DNA from: Paludifilum halophilum
GTDB taxonomy: Bacteria; Bacillota; Bacilli; Thermoactinomycetales; DSM-45169
NCBI RefSeq assembly: GCF_002245355.1
Contig: NZ_NOWF01000009.1
Location: 62,001 to 126,000 of the forward strand
DNA: 64,000 bases
Direction of reading: 5' to 3'
In this document: piece after piece, positions 1 through 8,353 of the stretch
Position numbering within the stretch: the first letter of the stretch is position 1
Layout of the letters: every line of letters starts with the position of its first letter
Translations under genes and position numbers: made by a program
The notes under the pieces: generated by a model
Seen by the model: the letters and a program-made list of their open reading frames with translations, nothing else
What the model was told of the DNA's origin: nothing
Databases searched by the model: none

Positions 1-247
1 AGTAAGGCAACCATTTCCCGTAACGCATCATGCTCCGCCCATCTCCGTCATTCTCCCGAACCATGTCGGAAGCGTATTCCACCTTCAGACTGGATGGGTA
101 TCCCTTTTTCAAGCAAGCCGGACACCCGGTGAATAAATCCCCTTCCCTATATAAAACTCCGCATCGAATACAGGACAACCCCGTCACTCGAGGATTTCTC
201 TGAATGGTATGGATGGGAGATTCACCTCCTTGTAATGACCATATCAT
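1..247 (-). CDS. Threonine-synthase-like PLP enzyme, N-terminal part (cut by window edge)
   Basis: The reading frame stays open to the first base, so only about 82 N-terminal codons are present. It contains a zinc-ribbon-like start (CIRCG, then GCPAC) followed by SLKVEY and a RYGKWLP segment. This layout matches the N-terminus of fold-type II PLP enzymes annotated as threonine synthase, which make threonine from O-phosphohomoserine. The PLP lysine and catalytic core lie outside the window. The first in-frame ATG is at 247, with an AGAGG directly against it. A much better AAGGAGG lies inside the frame at 225-231 but is followed only by ATC/ATT codons, so the start is uncertain. Assignment to the enzyme superfamily is fairly safe; the exact substrate is inferred. 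Confidence 0.65.
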   Translation of the reverse strand, partial: MIWSLQGGESPIHTIQRNPRVTGLSCIRCGVLYREGDLFTGCPACLKKGYPSSLKVEYASDMVRENDGDGRSMMRYGKWLPY

Positions 248-285
248 CCTCTCTTGGAAACAGGATCAGATAAAATCTCCTGGAT

Positions 286-413
286 AGCGTTGTGATTGAA
301 TGCTTTCTTGGTGGGGCGGGGTTGGGTTCCACACTCCGTTTCGTTGTTCTGACGAGCCAAAGGCACTCCGTGTGGAACCCAACCCTCCCTAAAATGGGCT
401 TTTTCACAACGCT
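286..413. repeat. Palindromic interspersed repeat, copy E1 (MITE-like)
   Basis: The element is bounded by perfect 10-bp inverted ends, AGCGTTGTGA at 286-295 and TCACAACGCT at 404-413. Inside is a second perfect inverted pair of 15 bp, GGTTGGGTTCCACAC at 320-334 with its complement at 370-384. Bases 305-417 are nearly identical to copy E2 at 40950-41053. The right end supplies the stop codon of the adjacent M20 peptidase reading frame. No protein is encoded. Confidence 0.75.
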
Positions 414-1777
414 TCTAAGTGAAGCCAATAGTAGCACAGGGTACGGAGACCCTTGTCGAAATTCCGCAGGGAAAAATGCTCATTGGGTCCGTGGACATTG
501 CCGCTGGGAAGACCGAATCCCATCAGGATCACAGGTATATCAAACAGCCGGAAGAACGTTTCCACCACCGGAATCGAACCACCGGCACGGATGTAATGGC
601 AAGGTACCCCATAAGCATATTCATAAGCTTCAGCCGCCAACCGGTTTGCCGGGTGATCGATCAGCGTCATATAGGGGCCTTCACCCCTGTCACCCGTCAT
701 CGTGACTTCCACCCCCTGGGGGGTGTACTTCTGTATATGCTCTTCGATTCGGTTGAGGATGGTCGTCGGTTGTTGATCCGGGACCAGACGACAGGTGACT
801 TTGGCGTGGGCGGTACTGGGAATAATCGTCTTACTGCCTTCCCCCTGATACCCGCCATAAATCCCGTTGACCTCCAGAGTCGGTCGTGTCCACGCCCGCT
901 CCAGCGTCGTGTATCCTTCCTCTCCGAACAGGGTAGGTACGCCCAGGCGTTGAATCATCTCAGCATCCCGGAAAGGCAAATCGGCTATCGCTTCCCGTTC
1001 GTGCCGAGTCATGGGCCGAACGTCGTCATAAAACCCCTCGATAGCAATGCTTCCATTTTCTTTACGCATGCTCGCCGTCAGTTCGACCAAGGCATGAATC
1101 GGGTTTTGTACGGCCCCTCCGTAAATGGACCCGGAGGGCAAGTCATGGATCGGCCCGCGCACATCGATCTGAAACCCGACCAAACCTCTTAGGGCATAAC
1201 ACACCGCCGGTTGATTTTCATCCAGCATAGCTGTATCGGAAATGACCACCATATCCGCTCGAAAGAGATCCTTATCCCTTTGCAAATTCGGAATGAGGCT
1301 GGGACTTCCGACCTCCTCCTCTCCCTCCACGCAAAACTTGATGTTAAAGGGAAGACAGCCATTTAGCGCCAATATAGCCTCGACCGATTTGATATGGAGG
1401 AAGATCTGGCCCTTGTTGTCGCTGGCTCCACGTCCGTACAGCTTTTCCCCTCGGATCTCAGGTTCAAAGGGAGGGCTTTTCCAAAACTCCAGAGGTTCGG
1501 CGGGTTGAACATCATAATGGCCGTAAACCATAACTGTCGGTTGGCCCGGTGCATGCAACCAGTCTCCTTATACGATCGGGTGCCCTTCCGTCCTCAACCA
1601 TTGCACATGTTCCAGTCCGGCTTTTTGCAGTAAGCCGGCGACATGGCGGGCACAACGGAACATGTCCCGACGGAACTCCGACTTTGTGCTGACACTAGGA
1701 ATACGGATGAACTGCTTCAGCTCTTCCAAGTGTTCTGTCCGTTTCTCAATCAAATACCGGTTGACCGCTTCCATCAT
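404..1777 (-). pseudogene. M20 family dipeptidase interrupted by one in-frame stop
   Basis: This frame encodes a zinc-dependent M20 metallopeptidase of about 457 residues. It has the metal-site motif YGHYDVQP, then ASDNKGQ, EGEEEVGS and a C-terminal GPNEHFSL segment. Such enzymes cleave dipeptides in the cytoplasm. The frame is continuous except for TAA at 1570-1568, which falls in HPIV-stop-GDWLHAPG where the family normally has tyrosine (VYGDWLHAPG). A single base change would explain it. The start at 1777 (ATG ATG) has AAGGAG nine bases upstream. The natural stop lies inside repeat E1, close to where family members usually end. Without readthrough the product is a 69-residue fragment. An internal restart would lack the N-terminal helices. 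A sequencing error is the main alternative. Confidence 0.8.
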
Positions 1778-1936
1778 AGCATGAGGCTCCTTGCATTTAT
1801 CAATCTGTGTTTTGAGTCCCGATCAGAAGCTCCCTGTTGAGATCCAACAAGGAAGCCGATTCCGTCCGCCCCAAATCTTCCGGCAAGATCCGGGGGAAAG
1901 CCGTTCGAGTTGTGATAGAGTGCCTTCACAGGACCA

Positions 1937-2521
1937 TCAGCAATCCTGTGACGACGGGATCAGTCTTTCTTCCAACCGCTCCCGGATACTGCGGTTGACC
2001 GCCTCCCACCAAGCCTGATCCGCAAGAATGGTTTGCTTGAACTCCTGATAGATGGCCTTTTGCTTCTCGGCGAAATCCGGGCTCCCCTCGTGGGGCAGTC
2101 CGGCCCGCAGATCGTCGATCAACCTCTGAACTTCCGGGGCCCGCGGTCCCCACACCGCCTGTTCTTCCCCTTTTCGGTCGATAAAGATAAAGATGGGAAT
2201 GGAACGGGACTTGCCGTTGGTCAAATATCGATCCATCAGCTCCAAATTTTCATCCCGGATCAGATAGCGCAAGTCGATTTCCGCCGCTTGGGCGATCTTC
2301 ATCAGAATCGGCACACACAGCATCGCATCTCCGCACCAGTCCGCTGTCAGAACAATTCCCCGCAATCCCCGGTCAGAAAATCCCCTATAAAAAGCGCGAT
2401 CCCCCTCATTTAAATGAAAACGATCATAAATCCAAAGCAGATTTTCCCGGTTTCTTTCCATGCCGTCGATGTATGCTTGACCAGTCATTCCTTTCTCAAA
2501 CCACGAGTTCAGATTTTTCAA
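1937..2521 (-). CDS. Thioredoxin family protein (Thioredoxin_9-like)
   Basis: This 194-residue cytoplasmic protein has a thioredoxin-like core. TADWCGDAMLCVPI occupies the active-site position, and a later SIPIFIFIDRKGEE strand carries the cis-proline region. The cysteines are spaced CGDAMLC rather than CxxC, so classic disulfide reductase activity is doubtful. Related Bacillales proteins are annotated only as thioredoxin family, with unknown partners. ATG at 2527 sits one base from GAGGAGG, whereas TTG at 2521 is seven bases away, so I favour TTG. It is divergent from the EamA exporter and lies downstream of nothing obviously related. The fold call is good, the function unknown. Confidence 0.7.
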   Translation of the reverse strand: MKNLNSWFEKGMTGQAYIDGMERNRENLLWIYDRFHLNEGDRAFYRGFSDRGLRGIVLTADWCGDAMLCVPILMKIAQAAEIDLRYLIRDENLELMDRYLTNGKSRSIPIFIFIDRKGEEQAVWGPRAPEVQRLIDDLRAGLPHEGSPDFAEKQKAIYQEFKQTILADQAWWEAVNRSIRERLEERLIPSSQDC

Positions 2522-2751
2522 TTTCATCCCTCCTCAGCTGTTCCCTTCCCTTTCATTGTAACGCCAAACCCGATTTCGAGAACAATAGGAAGCGCATCCT
2601 TCGGTTGCAGTATTCTGTGGAAAAGGCTACAATACGATCTAAAAAGACCGCAGATAAAATGTACCATTCCCGAGAATGAAGAATGGACGACAGGAGGCCC
2701 TTTCCCCGGGCCTCCTCCCTTTATTCCTGCATGAGAAAGAAGGGTCGAAAA

Positions 2752-3690
2752 TTGACGAACCATCTCACTTATGTTTTATTAACCGTCAACATGATGATCT
2801 GGGGACTCAATACGGTCGCCATCAAAGTGCTGGTCGAACATTTCCCCCCTCTCACAATGCAGTCCATGCGGATTTTTTTCGCCGGTTGTCTCGTCAGTTC
2901 GATCCTTTATCTGAGGAGAGAATGGAAACCGATGGCACTCCGGGACTGGAAATGGATTTTCGGGGCGATGATATTCGGGGTGGTCGGACACCATTCCTTC
3001 CTAGCAACTGGACTTTCTCTAACCACTGCCACCAACGGAGCCATCATCTTGGCCCTGGTTCCGCTGACCACGACTCTTCTCTCCTTTCTCCTACTAAAAG
3101 ACCGGCTGACATGGTTGCGCTCCGTCGGAATCGCGCTGGGGTTCACCGGTGTCGCCCTCGTCGTGCTGAACGGCGGAGAAAGTCTGCAACAGAGTGCCAC
3201 CGGCGACCTGTATATGTTCGGAGCCATGTTTTCACAAGCTCTCAGCTTTATCTTCATTAAAAAAGCGACGGATACCCTGGATGCCAAACAGGTAACCGCC
3301 GTCATGTTCTCCATCGGTTCCTTCTGTATTTTCCTGTTAAGCCTTCTCCTCCATCCGGCGGAAGCAGGGGCGCTGGCCGACGGCTCTCCCGGTGTCTGGG
3401 CGATCCTGCTGAGCTCCGCCGTTATCGCCACCGGGTTAGGCCACATGTTTTACAATTCCGCCATCCCCCGGCTCGGAACAGGGCAGACGGCGATCTTCAT
3501 CAACCTGACCCCCTTCTTCGCCTTAGTGGGAGCGGTCATTTTCCTTGGAGAAAGTATGGTCTGGACCCAGGCAGCCGGCTTTTTGTTTATCGTTGCCGGC
3601 GTCTTCCTGGGGACCGGAGCCCTCGACCATAAACGACCATCCATCGAAAGCGGCGCTTGGAAATCCTCCCGCAAAGGGACGGATATTTGA
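2752..3690 (+). CDS. EamA/DMT-family transporter
   Basis: The product is a roughly 312-residue inner-membrane protein with about ten hydrophobic segments arranged as two EamA repeats. The first runs from MIWGLNTVAIK to FTGVALVVLNG, the second from GDLYMFGAMFSQ to FLGTGALD. The signature LGHMFYNSAIPRLG and a final LGESMVWTQAAGF are typical of drug/metabolite exporters, which use proton or sodium antiport to move small metabolites; the substrate cannot be predicted. TTG at 2752 is preceded by GAAGGG at seven bases, while the earlier ATG at 2731 has no ribosome binding site. The gene stands alone and ends in a clear terminator. Confidence 0.8.
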   Translation: MTNHLTYVLLTVNMMIWGLNTVAIKVLVEHFPPLTMQSMRIFFAGCLVSSILYLRREWKPMALRDWKWIFGAMIFGVVGHHSFLATGLSLTTATNGAIILALVPLTTTLLSFLLLKDRLTWLRSVGIALGFTGVALVVLNGGESLQQSATGDLYMFGAMFSQALSFIFIKKATDTLDAKQVTAVMFSIGSFCIFLLSLLLHPAEAGALADGSPGVWAILLSSAVIATGLGHMFYNSAIPRLGTGQTAIFINLTPFFALVGAVIFLGESMVWTQAAGFLFIVAGVFLGTGALDHKRPSIESGAWKSSRKGTDI

Positions 3691-3701
3691 AAACCCTCAT
3701 C

Positions 3702-3744
3702 AAAAAGCTCGGCTTCCTCCCGTAAAAAGAGGCCGAGTCTTTTT
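3702..3744 (+). terminator. Rho-independent terminator after the EamA gene
   Basis: CTCGGC and GAGGCCGAG arms form a stem with a T run (TCTTTTT) on its 3' side, 12 bases beyond the stop codon. An A run on the 5' side suggests it could also work on the opposite strand. From here to 3907 I see no gene. Confidence 0.75.
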
Positions 3745-3907
3745 CATAGGCTGAAAGACTGCTCTACAAAGGATCCGCGCAAGGGAAAACTCGCTATCAC
3801 TCAAACAGACTTGCTCGATATTATCATCCGGCTACTTTCGGTGATTGACCAGACACGCCCTCGATCGCACATTCAATGATCAGGGGAACTCGATGGACGA
3901 ATCTCTC

Positions 3908-4330
3908 TCAGCTCCAGCTTCCCCCGACATCCATCCGCTTTTTCCGGTAGGCCTTTTGGCCGCAACTCCGACAGAGAAGAAGGTAGCGATAAGGTCGTTC
4001 TTTTCGCTGGGAGCCCGGTAAAGGAGGCGTATGGCGAAGCCCTTTCACTTCCGCCAGCAACTTTTTAAAATCAGTATCCCGATGACGATATCCCTTACCC
4101 TGCAAATGAAGGTGGTAATGACAAAGCTCGTGGCGAATCACCCCCACCATCACTTCCTTCCCCAACTGCTCCAAATGTCTGTGGCTGACCTCAATCCGGT
4201 GATCCGAAAGGAAATAGCGTCCTCCCGTCGTTCGGAGACGCCGGTTGAGGCAGGCTCGGTGGCGAAAAGGTCTCTTGAAATCCCGCAAGGAAATTTCCTC
4301 CACCCAGGCCTGTAAAGCCCCTTCGTCCAT
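3908..4330 (-). CDS. sprT: SprT-like zinc metalloprotease-fold protein with damaged zinc ribbon
   Basis: The N-terminal domain is intact: FKRPFRHRA, TTGGRYFLSDHRIE and the metal site HELCHYHLHLQGKGYRHRD all match the SprT family. The C-terminal zinc ribbon is not. The first knuckle CRSCG is present, then the frame ends KKRMDVGGSWS. The expected second knuckle appears out of frame just downstream as CRGKLELREI, preceded by a loss of about ten codons. This is a small deletion plus frameshift. The start is uncertain: ATG at 4330 aligns with the usual family N-terminus but has no ribosome binding site, and ATG at 4411 would add 27 residues. cmpA lies divergently upstream; the two genes are also neighbours in B. 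subtilis. The function of the family in bacilli is unclear. Confidence 0.8.
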   Translation of the reverse strand: MDEGALQAWVEEISLRDFKRPFRHRACLNRRLRTTGGRYFLSDHRIEVSHRHLEQLGKEVMVGVIRHELCHYHLHLQGKGYRHRDTDFKKLLAEVKGLRHTPPLPGSQRKERPYRYLLLCRSCGQKAYRKKRMDVGGSWS

Positions 4331-4448
4331 GGGTTCAGCGGGAGGCTTCAACGGGTTTTCCGTACAAGATTTTCCTTGGGTGTTCACAGAATACAGCACC
4401 CCTTCATACATTGAAACTAGGCGAATTCATCAATTGGGAGGCATTTCT

Positions 4449-4604
4449 ATGCCATACTGGCTTCGCAAACAACTGAAACGGGCTTTTCAAGGAAAAGACC
4501 GCCGGCAAATCCGCATCTTAAACGATTGTTGGTTTCAATACCAGGAGCGAAACACAGGGGAAACCCATCCCATGGTTTATACATTGAATGAAGATCACCC
4601 GTAG
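4449..4604 (+). CDS. cmpA: Cortex morphogenetic protein CmpA
   Basis: A 51-residue product begins MPYWLRKQLKRAFQGKD and continues RRQIRILNDCWFQY. This matches B. subtilis CmpA (about 37 residues: MPNWLKKQMQ... IKLLNQCWYFY), with a C-terminal extension of roughly 14 residues. CmpA is a sporulation quality-control adaptor that promotes ClpXP degradation of the coat scaffold SpoIVA in cells with defective envelopes. GGGAGG lies seven bases before the ATG. The gene sits next to sprT as in B. subtilis. Its presence strongly implies an endospore former. Confidence 0.88.
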   Translation: MPYWLRKQLKRAFQGKDRRQIRILNDCWFQYQERNTGETHPMVYTLNEDHP

Positions 4605-4849
4605 CATGAGACCCCGGGTACGACTTCCTCGGGTTTTCCGTGGACCGACCTTTCAGTCCGCTTCCGTTTCGGACAACTCCCCCGTTCAAGGGGACTCCCA
4701 ACGATAATACCTCAAAAACCGAAAATCTTGACCGGAAAGTCGATCAGTCGGCTGACCCGCATCGATTTTATCCTACCGTGAATCCCGATCTTTTCACAAC
4801 CTCAAAAAAGGAAACGCCAGGCCGATGATCTCTTCCGACGATATGTATA

Positions 4850-4892
4850 GACAAAGAAAGCAGGCGATGAGATATCGCCTGCTTTCTTTGTC
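4850..4892. terminator. Bidirectional terminator between cmpA and the S8 protease
   Basis: A near-perfect hairpin, GACAAAGAAAGCAGGCGAT / ATCGCCTGCTTTCTTTGTC, with A-rich and T-rich flanks lies 15 bases past the stop of the minus-strand protease. It probably ends that gene and may also stop transcription from the cmpA side. Confidence 0.75.
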
Positions 4893-4906
4893 TTATGGAT
4901 GGTTTA

Positions 4907-6064
4907 CTAGTTGACGGCTTTTTCCGCATTGATGCGGCCGTGAATCCAATCGGTACCCGTACCCGAAACCGAGTCCGCTGTGTTTTCAATGGTGGAACGA
5001 ATCTGGGTGTTGTTCTTGCCCTGAGAAGCCAGCAGACCGGCCAGACCCGCCACATGAGGCGTCGCCATGGACGTTCCGCTTAAGCTTTGATAGCCGCCTC
5101 CGATATAAGTGGAGTAGATGTCCACGCCCGGCGCGGCCACATCAACCCATCTGCCGTAGTTGGAGAAGCTGGCTTTATTATCGTTGCTGTCGGTGGCGCC
5201 TACAGCCAAGGCATTGTCATAATAAGCCGGGTAGCTCGGACTGCTGGAACCGTTGTTTCCGGCGGCGGCAACCACAGCGGAGCCTTTGTCATGGGCGTAG
5301 TTGACGGCGTTTTCCAAAGTTTGCGCTCCCCGGGAAGCCCCCAAGCTCAAGCTGATTACTTCCGCTCCGGCGTCCGCTGCATCGATAATCCCATCAGCCA
5401 CCGACTGCAGAGAACCGCTGCCGTTGGCATCCAGTACACGAACCGCGTAAATCGTTACATCGGGAGCCATCCCGGCGATGCCGACGCCGTTATCGGTGGT
5501 TGCCGCGGCAATCCCGGCACAGTGGGTTCCGTGTCCGTTCTCGTCCATCGGATCCCCATCGTTCTCGATGTAATCGCCGCCTTTCTCCACCTTGCCGGAA
5601 AGGTCCTCATGCCCATAATCCACACCGGTATCGACAATCGCCACTTTTACATTGCCGCTGCCCGTCGTCACATCCCAAGCGGCCGGCGCTTTCACTTTCT
5701 CCAGTCCCCATTGCTTGGAGAAATCCGGATCATTTGGTTGCGCGGCCGTATGGAACACAATGTTCGGTTCGGCATATTCCACGTTCGGGTTATTCCGGTA
5801 CTGTTTCAGAGCATCCTCAACCGACCGGTCTTTCACTTTAACCACCTGAAAGCCGATCTCCTCGTTTTTCGACTTCACTTGGGCATCGATGGCGTGATGA
5901 GCCGCAGAAGCTTTCAATTTGGGAACTTCGGGTTTGAACTTAACGATAATTTCCCCGGGAATGTACTCCCCGTTTGCTCCGGCTGCCTCCACTTCCGGGC
6001 CGGCCGGCACTACAAACCCTACCACCAGCAACAGTGCGGCTAAAATCAACAGCGAGCGTTTGAT
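4907..6064 (-). CDS. Secreted subtilisin-like (S8) serine protease, thermitase-type
   Basis: All three catalytic blocks are present: Asp in VAIVDTGVDYGHEDL, His in NGHGTHCAG and Ser in GTSMATPHVAGLA. An N-terminal signal peptide ending near VEAAG is followed by an inhibitor-like propeptide (EYIPGEIIVKFKPE ... VEYAEPNIVFH) and then the mature enzyme. It should be an extracellular endoprotease. The best ribosome binding site, GGAGG at 6076-6072, is seven bases from an ATC codon at 6064. Starting there gives a textbook signal peptide beginning IKRSLLILAALLL. The first conventional start, TTG at 6049, is 22 bases from the site and loses the basic residues. No ATG, GTG or TTG lies further upstream before a stop. 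About 385 residues. Confidence 0.88.
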   Translation of the reverse strand: MKRSLLILAALLLVVGFVVPAGPEVEAAGANGEYIPGEIIVKFKPEVPKLKASAAHHAIDAQVKSKNEEIGFQVVKVKDRSVEDALKQYRNNPNVEYAEPNIVFHTAAQPNDPDFSKQWGLEKVKAPAAWDVTTGSGNVKVAIVDTGVDYGHEDLSGKVEKGGDYIENDGDPMDENGHGTHCAGIAAATTDNGVGIAGMAPDVTIYAVRVLDANGSGSLQSVADGIIDAADAGAEVISLSLGASRGAQTLENAVNYAHDKGSAVVAAAGNNGSSSPSYPAYYDNALAVGATDSNDNKASFSNYGRWVDVAAPGVDIYSTYIGGGYQSLSGTSMATPHVAGLAGLLASQGKNNTQIRSTIENTADSVSGTGTDWIHGRINAEKAVN

Positions 6065-6089
6065 AAAAAAACCTCCGATCCAAAAATTT

Positions 6090-6430
6090 TTTGTACAATT
6101 TGTACAGATTAAATATTCGATTCATTTTCGGCAATACCTTCTTTTTATAGTAAATTAAAAAGAAAAATTTATTGCCTTATTAGAAATGCACGCCTATTAC
6201 TATCAAAATCAAGGAATTAAGAGAATTTGATTGGAAAAGATACCATGGAATGATGCTTCTAAAACGCCTTTTTTCCAGCTTCTTCTCCAACAGGATCGTC
6301 GTGGGGATGAACACCCTGGTTGGCCGGATATTTTTAACCATAAAACCCTTCCGAAGGGGAAAACGAGTTTTATTCAACAAAATACTTCAGCTGAGATAAA
6401 AAAATGATTTTATTTCTGTTGCCTTCCGAC
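6090..6430. other. AT-rich intergenic region, no convincing gene
   Basis: The stretch between the protease and the next terminator is clearly more AT-rich than its surroundings. It should contain the protease promoter, but no clean -35/-10 pair could be assigned. An open frame on the minus strand (6180-6380) has a TTG start without a ribosome binding site and no recognisable product, so I do not call it a gene. Confidence 0.5.
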
Positions 6431-6462
6431 AAAAAAACAACCCGGTTGGATTCAACCGGGTT
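6431..6462 (-). terminator. Terminator of the 6502-6945 gene
   Basis: On the minus strand AACCCGGTTGAATCCAACCG pairs with itself (AACCCGGTTG / CAACCGGGTT) and is followed by seven T residues, 40 bases after the stop codon of the upstream minus-strand gene. Confidence 0.8.
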
Positions 6463-6501
6463 CGTGAAAAGCCTTAGAAAAACAATCCCGTCTTGTGATT
6501 G

Positions 6502-6945
6502 TCAGTGGTTTTTCCTCTTCTCCAGCAGTTCCGTAGAACCGCCGCTCTCCCCCGAAGTAACCATGAGAATAGACCCGACGATGGCGCTGCCGGTGACATA
6601 GAGCGTTTCAGCCAGGGCCGGCCCAATGGCATAATTGGGATTTTCGTCCCGATGGGCAAAGGGCTGGCTGTCCCCGTAGGACGGATGTTTACGCATCATG
6701 TTTTCCACCGCCTGCCGGCAGGTGTCGGAGTTAAGCACTTTCGGGTAAATCTGTTCGAAAGTAGAAGCGACAAAAGCATCCCGCCCGCGGCCGGCATCCG
6801 GTAAGTTCTGCCCCTTCATCTCTTCCTCGACAAAGGACACGATTTTGGACAAATCCTCGGTGGATTCGGCGAACAAACGACTGCTGGACGCGTTCATCTC
6901 CGCAATTTTGGCCGCCAGCTCCTTGGGAACATCGTGGTCGATCAT
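6502..6945 (-). CDS. Hypothetical protein
   Basis: I do not recognise this 147-residue protein. It starts MIDHDVPKELAAKIAEMN with AAGGAGG eight bases upstream. The N-terminal two thirds are charged and probably helical. Near residues 112-137 a small-residue-rich segment (PALAETLYVTGSAIVGSILMV) could be one membrane helix or a buried helix, and the tail is basic. A clear terminator follows. It stands alone, divergent from the arabinose module. Good start and stop signals and regular codon use support a real gene; no function is proposed. Confidence 0.7.
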   Translation of the reverse strand: MIDHDVPKELAAKIAEMNASSSRLFAESTEDLSKIVSFVEEEMKGQNLPDAGRGRDAFVASTFEQIYPKVLNSDTCRQAVENMMRKHPSYGDSQPFAHRDENPNYAIGPALAETLYVTGSAIVGSILMVTSGESGGSTELLEKRKNH

Positions 6946-7129
6946 CTCGTTCTCCTCCTTTCTGTTCCTTTTAATATTCCTGGACTGGCTACAAAACATG
7001 CGAATCCCTCAGGATGAAATGCCGGACCCTGGATTTCTCTGCTTTCATCGTTAGTTATTGTCCCCCATTCACAATACCGTCTCTAGTTTCAAGGCAGTAA
7101 GACAGGACAATGGATCACCTAAAGTTCTC

Positions 7130-7158
7130 TTGACACCGCTTTCACATGTACGTACAAT
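7130..7158 (+). promoter_or_regulatory. Sigma-A promoter of the arabinose transport operon
   Basis: TTGACA at 7130-7135 and TACAAT at 7153-7158 are separated by exactly 17 bases. The -10 box lies inside the first AraR-type operator, so a bound repressor would block polymerase. Confidence 0.85.
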
Positions 7159-7186
7159 TATTATGAATATTCATTTGTACGTACGT
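7146..7186 (+). promoter_or_regulatory. Two AraR-type operators
   Basis: ATGTACGTACAAT at 7146-7158 and ATTTGTACGTACGT at 7173-7186 share the palindromic core GTACGTAC and match the B. subtilis AraR box (ATTTGTACGTACAAT). Their centres are 29 bp apart, which would allow cooperative binding. AraR is released by L-arabinose. No araR gene lies in the window, so the repressor would be encoded elsewhere. Confidence 0.85.
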
Positions 7187-7257
7187 CTTTTGTTGGAAGG
7201 AGAGCGGCTTTGCCCCGGACCTTGCCGCAAGATTCGGAGCGGAATCGGAGGGTTATT

Positions 7258-8322
7258 ATGAAAAAGGTGTGGTCGATCATTCTTATAGCGGTTCTCACCG
7301 TTTCCACGGCAGCGTGTGGTTCAGTTGCCGGAGATGATTCTGCCGGCTTTGTGGGACTCGCAATGCCGACCAAATCATCGGAACGGTGGGTCAAAGACGG
7401 CGAAAATATGGCGAAAGAATTTGAAGCATTAGGGTACAAAACGGATTTACAATATGCGGAAGATGTCGTTGAAAACCAAGTAGCGCAAATTGAAAACATG
7501 ATTACAAAAGGGGTTGATGTGCTCGTCGTTGCTGCGATCGACGGGAAAGCTTTGACCGATGTACTGCAATTGGCTAAGGAGCAAGGCGTTGAAGTGGTTG
7601 CGTATGACCGTCTAATCATGAATAGTGAGAACGTTTCCTATTATGTGACATTTGATAACCTAAAAGTCGGGGCTTTGCAAGGGAAATATATTGAGAAGCG
7701 CTTGGATTTAAAGAAAGAGAAAGGACCATTCAACATCGAGCTGTTTGCCGGCTCTCCGGATGATAATAATGCGCATTTCTATTTTAAAGGGGCCATGTCT
7801 GTCTTACAGCCTTATATTGACGAAGGGAAGTTGGTTGTAAGCAGCGGGCAAACCGATTTCAACCAAATTGCAACACTGCGCTGGGAAGGGGCAAAGGCCC
7901 AAAAGCGGATGGATGATGTATTAAGCTCACACTATACGACTGAGAAACTGGATGCGGTCTTATCCCCTTACGATGGGATTAGTATTGGTGTGATTTCATC
8001 GTTGAAAGGGGTTGGCTACAATCAAGATGATATGCCGATCATTACCGGACAAGATGCCGAAGTGGCTTCAGTGAAATCCATTATTGCCGGAAATCAAACG
8101 CAAACGGTGTTTAAGGATACAAGAAAGCTTGCCAAAAAAGCTGTTGATATGGTCGATGCCATCTTGAAGGGAGAACAGCCGGAAGTCAATGATACAAAAA
8201 CGTATGACAACGGTGTAAAAGTGGTCCCCTCTTATTTGCTGGAACCTGTCTCCGTCGACCGGTCCAACTATAAGGAGGAGTTGATCGACAGCGGGTACTA
8301 CAAAAGAGAGGATCTGAAGTAA
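7258..8322 (+). CDS. chvE: Sugar ABC transporter substrate-binding lipoprotein (ChvE-type, arabinose predicted)
   Basis: This 354-residue periplasmic-binding-protein-like lipoprotein has an N-terminal signal and a lipobox (STAACG). [19 protein letters not shown] follows, then [12 protein letters not shown], which is typical of the ChvE family of pentose/hexose binders anchored outside Gram-positive cells. GGAGGG lies just before the ATG. It is the first gene of chvE-mmsA-mmsB and is followed by a GH51 arabinofuranosidase under AraR-type operators, so L-arabinose is the likely ligand, as for the Geobacillus AraEGH system. Its codons are more AT-rich than the window average, and the whole ABC unit resembles Bacillus/Geobacillus DNA. 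Family is sure; the ligand is inferred from regulation and context. Confidence 0.88.
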   Translation: MKKVWSIILIAVLTVSTAACGSVAGDDSAGFVGLAMPTKSSERWVKDGENMAKEFEALGYKTDLQYAEDVVENQVAQIENMITKGVDVLVVAAIDGKALTDVLQLAKEQGVEVVAYDRLIMNSENVSYYVTFDNLKVGALQGKYIEKRLDLKKEKGPFNIELFAGSPDDNNAHFYFKGAMSVLQPYIDEGKLVVSSGQTDFNQIATLRWEGAKAQKRMDDVLSSHYTTEKLDAVLSPYDGISIGVISSLKGVGYNQDDMPIITGQDAEVASVKSIIAGNQTQTVFKDTRKLAKKAVDMVDAILKGEQPEVNDTKTYDNGVKVVPSYLLEPVSVDRSNYKEELIDSGYYKREDLK

Positions 8323-8353
8323 ATCATGACTGAAAGAGAGGTGTGGGGGATTC

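Noticed and set aside
212-231. ATC as start codon of the threonine-synthase-like gene
   Set aside because: Although AAGGAGG stands before ATC at 214, an in-frame ATG exists at 247 and the ribosome-site-like bases lie inside that frame, so a rare start is not needed.
286-413. Repeat E1 as transcription terminator of the M20 gene
   Set aside because: The stem is strong, but no T run follows on the minus strand, and near-identical copies lie where no gene needs terminating.
6180-6380. 66-codon basic/hydrophobic frame on the minus strand
   Set aside because: It starts at TTG without a ribosome binding site in AT-rich DNA and matches nothing I know.
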